Shown one piece after another: positions 23,681-37,411 of a stretch of 64,000 bases of DNA (position 1 is its first letter; every line of letters starts with the position of its first letter). Under the pieces are notes generated by a model. The model searched no databases, was not told the origin of the DNA, and was given only the letters and a program-made list of their open reading frames with translations. Made by a program: the position numbers and the translations under genes. This DNA comes from Selaginella tamariscina (lineage: Eukaryota > Streptophyta > Lycopodiopsida > Selaginellales > Selaginellaceae): the NCBI GenBank assembly GCA_003024785.1, contig PUQB01000843.1, positions 24,687-88,686 on the forward strand, given 5' to 3'.

Positions 23681-26600
23681 GCACCTCCTCCCTAAAGACG
23701 AGTTCCACGAGTCTTGGGACCTGGTTTAGCAGGATAATGCCGATGGAAGGCAGCAACCTTGGAAGAAGCATGGAGTAAGTTGGATGCAGGTTCCCAAGTG
23801 CGATCAGTAGGCATACCCTTTCCAATCCACCAAGTATTGGAGTTGGTGACGATGAAGACGAGAGTCAAGGATGGCTGCACTTCGTACTCAGGTTCAGTGT
23901 CAATGACCACAGGAGGGGGAGGAGAAGAAACACGACCGGGAAGAGAAGAAGGATGATACGGCTCCAACAAAGAGGTGTGAAACACAGGATGAAGTTTCAC
24001 CGTGGATGGTAACTCGAGTCGGAAAGCTACAGGATTTACCTCCGCCACGATCCTATAAGGGCCCAATCGTTGAAAATCCAACTTAGAAGAAGGCCTGAAT
24101 GTGTCCGACACGAGATCACCAATCTTGTATGCAGGTGCCGGCTGACGGTGAGCATCAGCATGATGCTTGTATCGTTCCTGTGCCTGAAGATGAACCTGGA
24201 GATCATCCTGTACCTGCCGAAGATGCTGACGATCCTGTACTGCAGGAGCGGAAGAAGGAGAAGCGGAGGAGCAAAGTCAAAACGTGGATGGTGGCCTGTA
24301 AGAGCAAAGAAAGGTGTCTGTCCTGTAGATGCGTGGATGGAGTTGTTGTAGGCAAACTCCGCCATTGGAAGGAGGTCCAACCAGTTGTCCTGCTGGTAAC
24401 TGATGAAGCAACGAAGATACTGTTCTAAGGTCTGAATTGTGCGTTCGGACTGCCCATCGGTTTGTGGGTGATATCCTGAAGAAAGATCCGCTTTGACCTG
24501 TAGACTCCGAAGAAGCTCTCGCCAAAACTTGGACATGAATTGTGGACCTCGATCGGAAACAATGCTCTCAGGAAGACCATGATGTCGGAACACCTCGCGG
24601 ATCACCAACTCGGCAGTTGTCTGACCTGTAGCTGTCTTGTTGCAGGGTAGGAAATGAGCCTGCTTGGTGAAACGGTCAACCACCACAAGAACTGCATCAA
24701 ATCCACGAGAAGGAGGAAGATCTGTGAGGAAATCCATAGAAATGGATCTCCAAGGAGCAGACGGAACAGGAAGAGGACGAAGAAGACCAGAGGGTGCATG
24801 ATGAGGCATCTTCGACCTGCTACAAGTGTCACAACTCCGTACAAACCTCTCCACAAAACCTCGCAACCCAGGCCACCAATAGTTGCGAGTCACCAACTCC
24901 ACTGTCTTGGCCACACCAAAATGTCCTGTAGCCGGGGTATCATGACAATCCTGTACCACACGAGTCCTGGAAATACCAACAGGAACGTACAGGAGACCTT
25001 CCCGGTACAGGAGTCCATCCTGTATGGTGAAGGTTGTAGTCTGGACGGGAACTGGAGGAAGAGGAACTTGCAACGTCAGGATGAATGTGTGAGAACACAT
25101 TCTTTGCCAAGTCGTCTGTAGCCAACTGCGAACGGACGTCCTGTAGGAGTGTTGAATTTGCTGGAGCCTGATGAACCTGCAGTGCCGCAAGCCGGAAACG
25201 ATCAGGACCCAACAACACTTGCCTTTGACAGTCAAATGCAGGATCGCCCGGGCTTGGTGCAAGGTAAGAGCGCCTAGACAATGCGTCCGCCTTGCCATTC
25301 CGAAAGCCGGGCCTGTAGACGATGACGAAGTCAAAACGTGATAGGAACTCTGCCCCACCTAGCCTGTCGCCGACTGAGGACCGAGCCGTTTGAAAGTACT
25401 CCAGGTTCTTGTGATCCGTAAGAACTTGTACAGGATGTGCAGCACCTTCCAGGAAATGCCGCCACTCCTCAAACGAATCCACAATGGCCTTGAGTTCCTT
25501 GTCATGAATCTCGTAGTTGATCTCCGCCGACAGGAACTTACGAGAGTGAAAAGCTACAGGATGAAGCAACTTGTCCTCTCCAACTTGCGATAGGACGGAT
25601 CCTACTGCAAAATCCGAGGCATCTGCTTCAATGAAGAAAGGATGAGAAGGGTCAGGATGTGCTAAAATCGGAGCTGTCGTGAAAACGTCCTTGAGTGTTG
25701 TGAACGCGTGTTCCGCCTTGTCGGACCAAGAGAAAAGTCCTGTGCGCTTGGTGAGTTCTGTGAGTGGAAGTACACGCTTGGAGAAGTCCTGTATGAACCG
25801 CCTGTAGAAGTTTGCAAAGCCAAGGAAACATTGTACATCTCGTACCGACTTGGGCCTCTCCCACTCCACGATGGTCTTCACCTTGTGCATGTCCATGGAA
25901 ACGCCAGCAGGAGAGACGATGTAGCCCAAGAACTCCACCGAATCCCTATCGAAAAAACACTTCTCCAACTTCGCGTACAGGCCATGCTCGCGAAGCCGCT
26001 CTAAAACTAGTCGTACATGCTTGTCATGTGCCGCCTGGAAAATCAAGATGTCGTCGAGGTAGATCACCACAAACTGGTCCAAGAAGTCACGGAAAATGTC
26101 GTTCACCATGTGTTGGAACACAGCTGGGGCATTGGTAAGGCCGAAAGGCATTACCGTGTACTCAAAATGTCCATACCTTGTACGAAAGGCAGTCTTCCAC
26201 TCATCGCCGGGACGAATCCGTACAAGGTTGTAGGCTCCTCGTAAGTCGATCTTCGTGAACACCTTTGCTCCTCGCAGCCGATCGAGAAGTTCCGGGATCA
26301 ATGGCAACGGGTACCGATTCCGAATGGTGACTTGATTCAAACCCCTGTAGTCCACAACCAAACGTAAACTCCCATCCTTCTTCTTGACAAAGAAGATAGG
26401 AGCTCCTGCAGGGGACTTTGAGTGACGAATGAAGCCGGATGCCAAGTTGTCCTCGATGTACTGACGAAGAACCTCCAACTCTGTGGGTGACAATGCATAA
26501 ATCGGTCCGAATGGTGGAGTCTTTCCTTCCGCAAGATCAATAGGACAGTCGTAGGACCTGTGAACAGGAAGAACTGCAGCCTTGTGCTTGTCAAAAATCC

Positions 26601-28683
26601 TTAAAGTCGTGGTACTTGGATGGTAGGGAAGAAGGAGGAGAAGGAGAAGGAGGAAAAAACAGGGGAGTCGGATACAGGAAAGGTAGAAGAGGACGTAGGA
26701 GTTACTTGAAAGGCAAAAGGTGGAAGGGCAGGATCAGTGGCGAGTTCATGCATGGTAGTTAAGAACTCGGAGAGGAGAAGGAGGGAGCTGTGACTGAAAA
26801 AGAGGAAGGATCTTGGGGGGGAACAGAAGGCAGGTAACAGAAAGAGCAGGATTGGAAAAACCTGTGTGGGTGTGAGATGTACAGGATTGGAAGAATCCTG
26901 TACAGGAGTCCGTGGTTGCGCAGAGTGGAAGCAAAGTGTGTGCGACGAATCAACAGGAGGTGGATCCTGTGAGGAGGGAACCTTCGACACTGATACAGGA
27001 TTGGAAGAACCCTGTACAGGACACCGCAAACTTACAGGAGTGGAGAGAGCTGCGGATGTGCTGAGGAATGACATAGGAATCCTGAGAGGAGTCTTAACAC
27101 TGTCGAGGGTCAGCAACAGCAGGAACACGGTCAATCCTGTAGCTTGTACTGCCTCAGATACTAAGGATGTATCTGCACACAGGAAGGTAAGATTGATCCT
27201 AGCGTTGGAGAGGAAAAACGTGAGCGCCTCCTAGACCTCCAGTCGATCTGCGGATTTGCAACAACGAACCATGGCATGCCCAAAATGATGGGAGTCGACC
27301 GAGTCTTGATCAAGTTGAAGGAAATTGAACAGTTGAATGTGCCATACCTGCAGGAGAGAGGTTCGGTAGCATGGGTAACTGCCCAGAAGCAATTAGACGC
27401 CCATCGGCCACCTCTACAGGAACTGCACGCTTCAACTTCACCACCGAAATGCCATGTTGAGTTGCAAACGTGTCATCCATGAAGCATGCATTTGCACCAG
27501 TGTCTAACAAGGCAAACTCCATGAGCTCTCGATTATTAAGATGAATGTGTACAGGAAACTTAAGTGATGGGATGGTATGAGCAGCACCAATGGAGCCTGC
27601 ACCTACGTCCAACTTCGCGGCTCCTAGACGAAGTGGACATTGGAGTTTTCCGACTGAACTTCAGCTTCACTTCACGCGTCTTGAAGTTCCTGGCTTTAAT
27701 AGGACAATCTGCCACCTTGTGTCCTGCTCCACCACAATACAAGCACAGGTTCTCACTGCGACGACGTTGCTTCTCAGCAGCGGAAAGAGAGCCACGCTTG
27801 GATTTCTCAACCTCCATAGGAACTACTCCAGAAGGTGGTGCAGGAACATGTACCACAGCTGCAGGATTGGTTTGCAGGAACTGTGACGGGATCTTTCCTG
27901 ACGACGCTCGAACAAACGGTTGTTCGCAACGAACAGCTTGTTGCATGATCTCCGCTAATGTTTGGGCATCCGGTAACGTAAGGAGAAGGTCCTTCACGTC
28001 ATCCCTCAACCCAAAACGGAAGTGTTCGATCAATGCAGTCTCGTCCCATGGAATGTTCGTGCAAAGTTGCTGAAATTCGGATGCATAGACGGAAGCTGGT
28101 CGGGATCCTTGAGTGAGCTTCCGTAACTTCGTGCATGCAGAACGGTACTTATCAGGATCTCCAAAACAGGCTTCAAAGGCAGCCACGAAACCTTCAAAGT
28201 CTTCCATCAATGGGTCGTCACGCTCCAGCAAGGGGGCAACCCAAGCCCGTGGAGATCCACTTAGTAAGGATGCCAAAAGACCCACCTTTTGAGCATCAGT
28301 CGAGTAGCGCCGTGGTTGCATACGGATCAAGAGCCGGATCTGATTCAGGAAACCTTGGAAATCGGCACGATTGCCACTGAACTTCTCTGGCATGCTAACC
28401 TTCGGCTCCGAAGAAAAGTTCGATGAAGAGGGAACCACCGATGCCTGGGAGAGAGCCTGCGCAGCAGCCTTGGAGGATGCATCAGCAGCTGCATGTGCCG
28501 CAGTTGGTGGAACCTTGCGGTCGGTGACCACTTGGCGCAAAGTGGCCAGCTCATGAAGTAACATTTGGTGCTCGCGTTGAAAGCGCTCAAAATCAGCCAT
28601 GATCTAGGAAAGAAAAAGGAGGAAAATGAAGGAAAAGAATCAAGAAAGTAGCTAAGGAGAAATGAGAGCAGTTACTATCAAAC

Positions 28684-29312
28684 TGTCAAGCCACGATCCA
28701 GGAACCAGGAGAGAACAGGATTCCAGACATGAAGGCTTGACTCAGGGAGGACCGAGAGCAGGACAGGAACTAGGAATAGGAACAGAGGATCTAGGAGCAA
28801 GACAGGATCAGGATAGGATCCGGGAGCAAGAGGAAAGCGCAGGACAAGATTCAGGAACAAGACAGAAGCAGACAGGATCCAGAGCAACAGGACCAGGAGC
28901 AGGACAGGAAACAGGAGCGAGACAGGAACAGGACAGGAAACAAGACAAGAACAAGACAAGACAGATTGATCGTAGTAAGACTGGTGTTGATAGTAACTGA
29001 TTGTACAACAATTAGGTCGGAGCTTTTATGCTCACAACTCCAAGAGCTAATCTAGGCATGAGTGCTAAAAGTGGTTGCATGCATGCAAAAGTGACTGCAT
29101 GCATGCAGAGGCTAAGATGAGTCCACATGTCCCTTATCCTCTAGGCATATCCTGTAGGAATATCCTGCAACCGTATCCTGTGTCCGGAATCCTGGTAGGA
29201 ATATCCTGTAGGAAAGTCCTGCAACCCATATCCTGTATCCGGAATCCTGTAGGAAAGTCCTGCAACCCATATCCTGTATCCGGAATCCTGTATTCTGTAT
29301 CGGGTCGTGACA
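28684..29312 (-). repeat. 5' LTR of chromovirus A
   Basis: 629 bases, a close match to the LTR at 23072. It carries a TATA-like cataaaag followed by the putative transcript start. The leader beyond the LTR (28669-28681) is complementary to 13 bases inside the LTR. Confidence 0.88.
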
Positions 29313-32300
29313 CTACCAACTTAAGCTTCACTTTTATGCACTTAGAAAAGCCTTCTCCAAAAGCTAGAAGTGAACTTGGAGTCCCTATCACTTACAATAT
29401 CATCTGGAAATCTGTGGATAGGAAATACATGTTGTAAATACATCGTAGCCAACTTAGATGCATTCACATTCTTCCCCAAGGGAACTAACTTGACAAACTT
29501 TGTCAACCTGTCCACAATGACCACACCTGTTCATTCTGCCTCTATGTCCTTGGCAAATGGGTGACAAAGTCCATAGAGATACTGCCCCATCGCCTGTCTA
29601 GAATAGGGCAATGGTACTAATAGCCCACCTGGTTTCTCCCTGGGCACCTTTACTTGCTGACACTTGTCACAAATCCTGCAGTACTCTAGATATCAGCTTT
29701 CATATTCCTCAGTAGAACCTCCTCTTGATCAACTCATACGTTTTCCTTCCCCCAAAATGACTAGCCTCCGGGATCGTGATGAAAATATAGTACCTGGTTG
29801 ATCAAATGGTCCACACGAGGAAGGTACACACGGCCATTGTAATACAAAACTCCATCCTGAAATGAGAATGGTGGCTCTAGCTGTCCTCTGAGCTCCTGCA
29901 CCTCGGCGTCTTGTGCTTAAACATGTTGAACTATTTGGCTAAACTCATTGACCGTCCTTGTTAATGCATTACATAAGCGTGTTTGGAATTCTCCCACTAC
30001 TGTGGCTCTCCTAACGCGTGACAAAGCATCTGCCACCACGTTAACCTTTCCTGCGCGATGCTTAATAGGAAATTCGCCAAACTCCATGAGCTTAATCATC
30101 CAGCGAGCTTGCCGAGAGTTTAACTCTTTTTGTGTGAACAGATACACCAAAGGCTTGTGATTTGTAAACACCTTGAAACTTGCACCGTAAAGGTAGTGCC
30201 TCCAAACTCGTAATGCATTAACAATAGCCAGTAGTTCTTGCTCATACGTTGAGTACCGTTGCTCTGCAGGATTCAAAGTACGATTTTCATAAGCAATAGG
30301 CCTTCCCTCTTGCATAAGTACAGCTCCAATGGCCACTCCACTTGCATCACACGATACCTCATAAGGCTTAGAGGGATCTGCAATACATAAAACTGGTGCA
30401 CGTACTAAAGCTTGTTTCAAAGCTTGAAAACTGGCATAATCCTTGACATATCGATGGTAATAACCAGCCATGCCCAAGAAACTTCGTAACTCTTGTGCAT
30501 TGCTAGGAACTGGCCATTGCTCCACCACTGCCACCTTTTGTGGATCAGTCTTCACTCCACTTGGCATCACAATGTGACCCAAATACTCCACTTCGCACTG
30601 AGTAAATGCACATTTGCTCTTCTTGCATAGAGCTTGTTCTCCTCAGCAATTGAAGAACTCTCCGTAAATGCTCCACATGCTCCTTCATATTCTTACTTTA
30701 AATAAGAATATCGTCGAGGAAGATCTCCACAAAGTCATGCAAGTAGTCACCAAACACCTCAGTCATTAACTGAGTAAATGTGGTTGGGGCATTTGTTAAG
30801 CTAAATGGCATAACAATGAACTCAAAATGCCCAAAGCTAGTGTTGAAAGCAGTTTTGTAGATATTTGCCTCCTTCACAGCAATCTGATGATACCCACTGC
30901 GCAAATCTATCTTAGTGAACACTCTGGCTCCACCGAGATGATCCATGATAGTATCCACACGTGGCATGGGCATCCTATCCTTGACTGTTTGCTTATTGAG
31001 AGCTCTGTAGTATATGCACATCCTCATGGTGCCATCCTTTTCCTAACAAGCAATACTGGTGCACCAAATGGAGACTTGCTAGGTTGTATGAAGCCATATT
31101 CCAATAGCTCCATCACTTGTCTCTTAACCTCTTGCTCCTCAGCATGGCTCAGTCGGAACGGCTTACGGTAAATGGCTTTCATACCCTGTTCTAACACAAT
31201 CTCATGCTCCACACCTCTTGCAGGTGGTAAGCCATGAGGTAGTCGGGACAACAAATTCCTCAAGGACAACTTACACAGCAGCTTTGCCCAAGGCGACATT
31301 AGAAGAATCTAACTCATGTATATACATCAGAAAGACTTGATCTTCTTTATTACGGAGATATTTTTTCAAAGACATAGTAGAAAGATACTTGTTTGGATAC
31401 TCAAGCCTTGTTCTAAACCAAGTGTCTTTCACTCCACTGTACTCAAGCTTCACTCACTTGATGCTCCACTTGATCTCAGGATCCACACGCTCCAGCCAAC
31501 TCATCCCAAGGATGAGGTCCACATGTGCTAGCTCCGCAAGAAAGAACATCTCACCAGCTGCGTTTTGCCAACCATTAGTTGTAACTCTCCCACAACAGCA
31601 TTCCAGCTCTGTGTGACAGTAGCTAAGCCCTAATCTCGTATTGAGGCACAGTCTTCATGGGCAAGCTACACTCCTGCACTAACTTTGCTGATACAAAGTT
31701 ATCGCTACTTTCGCTATCCAAGAGGATTCGCACTGGATGTTCACCAAGTCGTCCCTCCACCACAATAGCATGTGTGTGTGGCTCCTCCCATGCCATGCAG
31801 TTTACCTATCGAGTAAGAACAGACAGAAATTTACCTCGTGGCTTAGAACTATCTCTCTTGTGTTCCTCTCCACGCTCCATCTCCTAAAACTTCTTAGGTG
31901 TCTCCTTGTCCTTGTCACCATTGAAACCCTTGCCCTTGGGCTTGTTCCTCCCTGGACAATTGGCCTTCCAATGTCCCACCTCTCTACACAGGTGGCAACG
32001 TTCACTATCAAACACCTTAACAATCTTCTTAGGCCGATTGTCGGTGCGATAAGAACTAGAGGCTACCAGCTTGGACTTTGGCCTAGCACGATGGCTATTC
32101 CCTTTATACTCCTGGTGCACATGAGGACTTGGAGAGTGCTCCTACCACGCTTCTTGCCATGTCGCTCATTCTCCTTAAACACCTTATCCTCCTTATTTAG
32201 CAAGCGAGCATATTCGAACAACTCCTCCAAAGTCTTGAACTGAATCACCAAGTTAAGATGTCTACACAATTAGCACTTCGCAGCCCATCTACAAAATAAT

Positions 32301-32443
32301 CCTTCTGCTGGTTGACAGACACGTTAGGTACACAGCAAAGTAATTAACTCAATTTCTCAATGTAATTGTCCAAGGTCATCTTTCCTTGCTCTAAATGTCG
32401 CAATTCACGCCTTGCATGAGACACATCGAACCGAGGAGCATAT

Positions 32444-33020
32444 TGTCACAACCCGATACAGGATACAGGATGCAGGATACAGGATTCTGGATACAGGATA
32501 CAGGATGATGATTTCGGATACAAGATACGGGTTACAGGATACGCCTGCAGGATATTCCTATAGGATATACCTATAGGATATTCCTATAGGATATGCCTAT
32601 AGGATATGCTACAGGATATGCCTAGAGGATAAGGGATACTATTCTTAGCTCATGACTAGATTAGACTCATGACTAGATTAGCTTGGAGTTGTGAGCATAA
32701 AAGCTCCGACCTATATTGTTGTACAATCAGTTACTATCAACACCAGTCTTTCTACGATCATTCTTGTTCTTGTCTTGTCTTGCTCCTTTGCCCATGCTCT
32801 TGTCTCGCTCCTGGATCCTGTCCTGTTTCTATCTCGCTCCTGGATCCTGTCCTGTTCCTATCTCGCTCCTAGATCCAGTCCTGTTCCTGTCCTTCTGTCC
32901 TGCGTCTTGTCTTGCTCCTGAGTTCCTAGTTCCTGTCTTGTTTTCTATCCTGCTCCTGAGTTAAGCCTTCCTACTCTTGGAATCTTGCTCACTTCCTGTT
33001 TCTTGGATCGTGGCTTGACA
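32444..33020 (+). repeat. 5' LTR of chromovirus B
   Basis: 577 bases, TGTCACAACCC to GTGGCTTGACA. Tandem GGATACAGGATA-like and ctcctggatcctgtcctgtt repeats are inside. Confidence 0.88.
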
Positions 33021-33038
33021 GTTTGATAGTAACTGATT
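32697..33038 (+). promoter_or_regulatory. Self-priming signature of chromovirus B
   Basis: A TATA-like ataaaag at 32697 is followed 28 bases later by aatcagttactatcaa (32725-32740), the expected 5' end of the transcript. The leader just after the LTR (33023-33038, ttgatagtaactgatt) is its exact 16-base reverse complement. This is the arrangement known from Tf1/sushi-type elements that prime from their own RNA end instead of a tRNA. Copy A has the same pairing over 13 bases. Confidence 0.8.
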
Positions 33039-36000
33039 CATAGCTCTTCGTTTCCCAGCTACTTTTTTTTCCTTGATTCTTTTCCTTCGTTTTTCTCCTT
33101 TCTTTCTTTCATAAGATCATGGCTGATTTTGAGCACTTTCAACGCGAGCACTAAATGTTGCTTCATGAGCTGGCCACTTTGCGCCAAGTGGTCACCGATC
33201 TACAAGGCTCCACCCATGCGACACATGCAGCTGTTGATGCATCCTCCAAGGCTGCTGCGCAGGCTCTCTCTCAGGCATCGGTGGTTCCTTCTTCATCGAA
33301 CTTTTCTCCGGAGCCGAAGATCAGCATGCCAGAGAAGTTCAGTGGCAACTGTGCCGATTTCTAGGGTTTTCTGAATCAGATCCGACTCTTGATCCGCATG
33401 CAACCACGCCGCTACTTGACGGATGCACAAAAGGTTGGCCTTTTGGCATCCTTACTAAGTGGATCTCCACGAGCTTGGGTTGCTCCCTTGCTGGAGTATG
33501 ACGACCATTGGGAAGACTTTGAAGGTTTTTGTGGCTGCCTTTGAAGCCTGCTTTGGAGATCCTAATAAGTACCGTTCTACATGCACAAAGTTACAGAGAC
33601 TCACACAAGGATCCAGACCAGCTTTCGTTTATGCATCCAAATTCCAGCAATTGTGCATGAACATTCCATGGGACGAGACTGCATTGATCGAACATTTCCG
33701 TTTTGGGCTGAAGGATGACGTGAAGGACCTTCTCCTTACGTTACCGAATGCTCAAACGTTAGCGGAGATCATGCAACAGGCCGTTCGTTGCGACAACCGT
33801 TGTTTGAGCGCCGTCAGGAAAAATCCCGTCAGCAGTTCCTGCCAACCAATCCTGTAGCCGTAGCACATGTTGCGTGCAGGATACATCCTTGGTGTCTGAG
33901 GCAGTACAAGCTACAGGATTGACCGTGCCTGTTCCTGTACCAGTGTTGAGGACTCCTACTCGACAGGATTCACCTCATGTCAGTTCCTCAGCACATCCGC
34001 AGGCTCTCTCCACTCCTGTAAGTTTGCGGTGTCCTGTACAGGGTTCTTCCAATCCTGTATCAGTGTCAAAGGTTTCCTCAACAGGATCCACCTCCTGTTG
34101 GTTCGTCAGCACACTCACAGGCTCTCCTCACTCCTGTGCATTCACGGACTTCTGTACAGGATTCTTCCAATCCTGTACAATTGTCAACATCCACATCTGT
34201 TTCTCCAATCCTGCCTCTTTTCATTACTTTGTTTCTGTTCCACCCCCCAAGATCCTTCCTCTTTTTCAGTCACAGCTCCCTCCTTCTCCTCTCCGAGTTC
34301 TTACCACTACCATGCATGAACTTGCCACTGATCCTGCTCCTTTCCACCTTTTGCCTTTCAAGTAACTCCTACGTCTCTTCTACCTTTCCTGTGTCTGACT
34401 CTCCTGTTTTTCAATCTCCTTCTCCTGCTTATGTTCCTTCTTCCCTACCATCCAAGTATCACTCCTTTCAGGACGTTTTTGACAAGCATAAGGCTGCAGT
34501 TCTTCCTATTCACAGGTCCTACGACTGTTCTATTGATCTTTGCGGAAGGAAAGACTCCACCGTTCGGACCGATTTACGCATTGTCACCCACAGAGTTGGA
34601 GGTTCTTTGCCAGTACATCGAGGACAACTTGGCATCCGGCTTCATTCGTCACTCAAAGTCCCCTGCAGGAGCGCCTATCTTCTTTGTTAAGAAGAAGGAT
34701 GGGAGCTTATGTTTGGTTGTGGACTACAGGGGTTTGAATCAAGCTACTATTCGGAATCGGTACCCATTGCCATTGATCACGGAACTTCTTGATCGGCTGC
34801 GAGGAGCAAAGGTGTTCACGAAGATCGACTTACGAGGGGCCTACAACCTTGTACAGATTCGTCCCGGCGATGAGTGGAAGACTGCCTTTCGTACAAGGTA
34901 TGGACACTTCGAGTACACGGTGATGCCTTTCAGCCTTACCAATGCCCCAGCCGTGTTCCAACATATGGTGAACGACATCTTTCGTGACTTCTTGGACCAG
35001 TTTGTGGTGATCTACCTTAACGACATTTTGATTTTCTCCAAGGACCAAGCGGCACATGACAAGCATGTACGGTTGGTTCTACAGCGGCTTCGTGAGCATG
35101 GCCTGTATGCGAAGTTGGAGAAGTGTTTTTTCGATAAGGATTCTGTGGAGTTCTTGGGCTACATCGTCTCTCCTGCTGGCGTTTCCATGGACATGCACAA
35201 GGTGAAGACCATCGTGGAGTGGGAGAGGCCCAAGTATGTACGAGATGTACAATGTTTCCTTGGCTTTGCAAACTTCTACAGGCGATTCATATAGGACTTC
35301 TCCAAGCGTGTACTTCCACTCACGGAACTCACCAAGCGCACAGAGGTTTTCTCTTGGTCCGACAAGGCGGAACATGCATTCACAACACTCAAGGACACCT
35401 TCACGACAACTCCGATTTTAGCACATCCTGATCCTTCTCGTCCTTTCTTCGTTGAAGCAGATGCCTCGGATTTTGCAGTAGGATCCGTCCTATCGCAAGT
35501 TGGAGAGGACAAGTTGCTTCATCCTGTAGCTTTTCACTCTTGTAAGTTCCTGTCAGCAGAGATCAATTACGAGATTCATGACAAGGAACTCAAGGCCATT
35601 GTGGATTCGTTTGAGGGTGGCGGCATTTCCTGGAAGGTGTTGCACATCCTATACAAGTTCTTACGGATCACAAGAACCTGGAGTACTTTCAAACGGCTCG
35701 AGTTCTCAGTCGGCGACAGGCTAGGTGGGCGGAGTTCCTATAACGTTTTGACTTCGTCATCGTCTACAGGCCCGGTTTTCGGAATGGCAAGGTGGACGCA
35801 TTGTCTAGGCGTTCTTACCTTGTACCAAGCCCGGGCGATCCTGCATTTGACTGTCAAAGGCAAGTGTTGTTGGGTCCTGATCGATTCCGGCTTGCGGCAC
35901 TACAGGTTCATCAGGCTCCAGCAAATTCAACACTCCTACAGGACGTCTTCGCAGTTGGCTACAGACGACTTGGCAAAGAATGTGTTCTCACACATTCATC

Positions 36001-37411
36001 TTGACGTTGCAAGTTCCTCTTCCTCCAGTTCCCGTCCAAACTACAACCTGTTCACCATACAGGATGGACTCCTGTACTGGGAAGGTCTCCTGTACGTTCT
36101 TGTTTGGTATATCCAGGACTCGTGTGGTACAGGATTGTCATGATACCCCGGCTACAGGACATTTTGGTGTGGCCAAGACAGTGGAGTTGGTGACTAGCAA
36201 CAATTGGTGGCCTGGGTTGCGAGGTTTTGTGGAGAGGTTTGTACGGAGTTGTGACCTTGTAGCAGGTCGAAGATGCCTCATCATGCACCTCTGGTCTTCT
36301 TCGTCCTCTTCCTGTTCCTTCTGCTCCTTGGAGATCCATTTCTATGGATTTCCTCACAGATCTCCCTCCTTCTCGCGGATTTGATGCAGTTCTTGTGGTG
36401 GTTGACCGTTTCACCAAACAGGCTCATTCCTACCCTGCAACAAGACAGCTACAGGTCAGACAACTGCCGAGTTGGTGATCCGTGAGGTGTTCCGACATCA
36501 TGGTCTTCCTAAGAGCATTGTTCGATCGAGATCCACAATTCATGTCCAAATTTTGGCGAGAGCTTCTTCGGAGTCTACAGGTTAAAGCGGATCTTTCTTC
36601 AGGATATCACCCACAAACCGATGGGCAGTCCGAACGCACCATTCAGACCTTGGAACAATATCTTCGTTGCTTCATCAGTTACCAGCAGGACAATTGGTTG
36701 GACCTTCTTCTAATGGCGGAGTTTGCCTACAACAACTCCGTTCACGCATCTACAGGACAGACACCTTTCTTTGCTCTTACAGGCCACCATCCACGTTTTG
36801 ACTTTGCTCCTCCCGCTTCTCCTTCTTCCGCTCCTGCAGTACAGGATCGTCTTCAGCATATTCAGCAGGTACAGGATGATCTCTAGGTTCACCTTCAGAA
36901 GGCACAGGAACGGTACAAGCATCATGCTGATGCTCACCGTCAGCCGGCACCTGCATACAAGATTGGTGATCTCGTGTGGCTTCTTCGTTACCAACAGGCC
37001 TTCTTCTAAGTTGGATTTTCAACGATTGGGCCCTTACAGGATCGTGACGGAGGTAAATCCTGTAGCTTTCCGACTCGAGTTACCATCCACGGTGAAACTT
37101 CATCCTGTGTTTCACACCTCCTTATTGGAGCCGTATCATCCTTCTTCTCTTCTGGTCGTGCTTCTTTTCCTCCCCTCCTGTGGTCATTGCTGGTGAACCT
37201 GATATGAAGTTGCAGCCATTCTTGATTCTCGTCTTCATCGCCGCCAACTTCAATACTTGGTGGATTGGAAAGGTTATTTGCCTACCGATCGCACTTGGGA
37301 ACCTGCATCCAACTTACTCCATGCTTCTTCCAAAGTTGCTGCCTTCCATCGGCATTATCCTGCTAAATCAGGTCCTAAGACTCGTGGAACTCGTCCTTAG
37401 GGAGGAGGTGC

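Larger units (their letters stand above)
23072..29312 (-). mobile_element. Tf1/sushi-like chromovirus copy A, both LTRs
   Basis: Ty3/gypsy chromovirus of the Tf1/sushi-like or Tcn1-like type, minus strand, 6.24 kb. Parts in coding order: gag with a CCHC knuckle (CLYCGGAGHKVADC, near 27740), aspartic protease (LLDTGANACF, near 27500), reverse transcriptase with YLDDILIF (near 26050), RNase H, integrase with an HHCC finger and catalytic core (about 24900-24400), and a C-terminal chromodomain-like end (about 23900-23700). A polypurine tract, gggaggaggtgc, abuts the 3' LTR. Large open stretches remain, but the element is broken, with roughly half a dozen breaks. The two LTRs differ by scattered substitutions and small indels, so it is middle-aged. 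No clear target-site duplication is seen. The right flank is another gypsy element and the left flank is unrelated. Confidence 0.88.

Noticed and set aside
28678-29011. Leucine/proline-rich frames in the LTRs
   Set aside because: They are low-complexity translations of CAGGA-type tandem motifs inside the LTRs.
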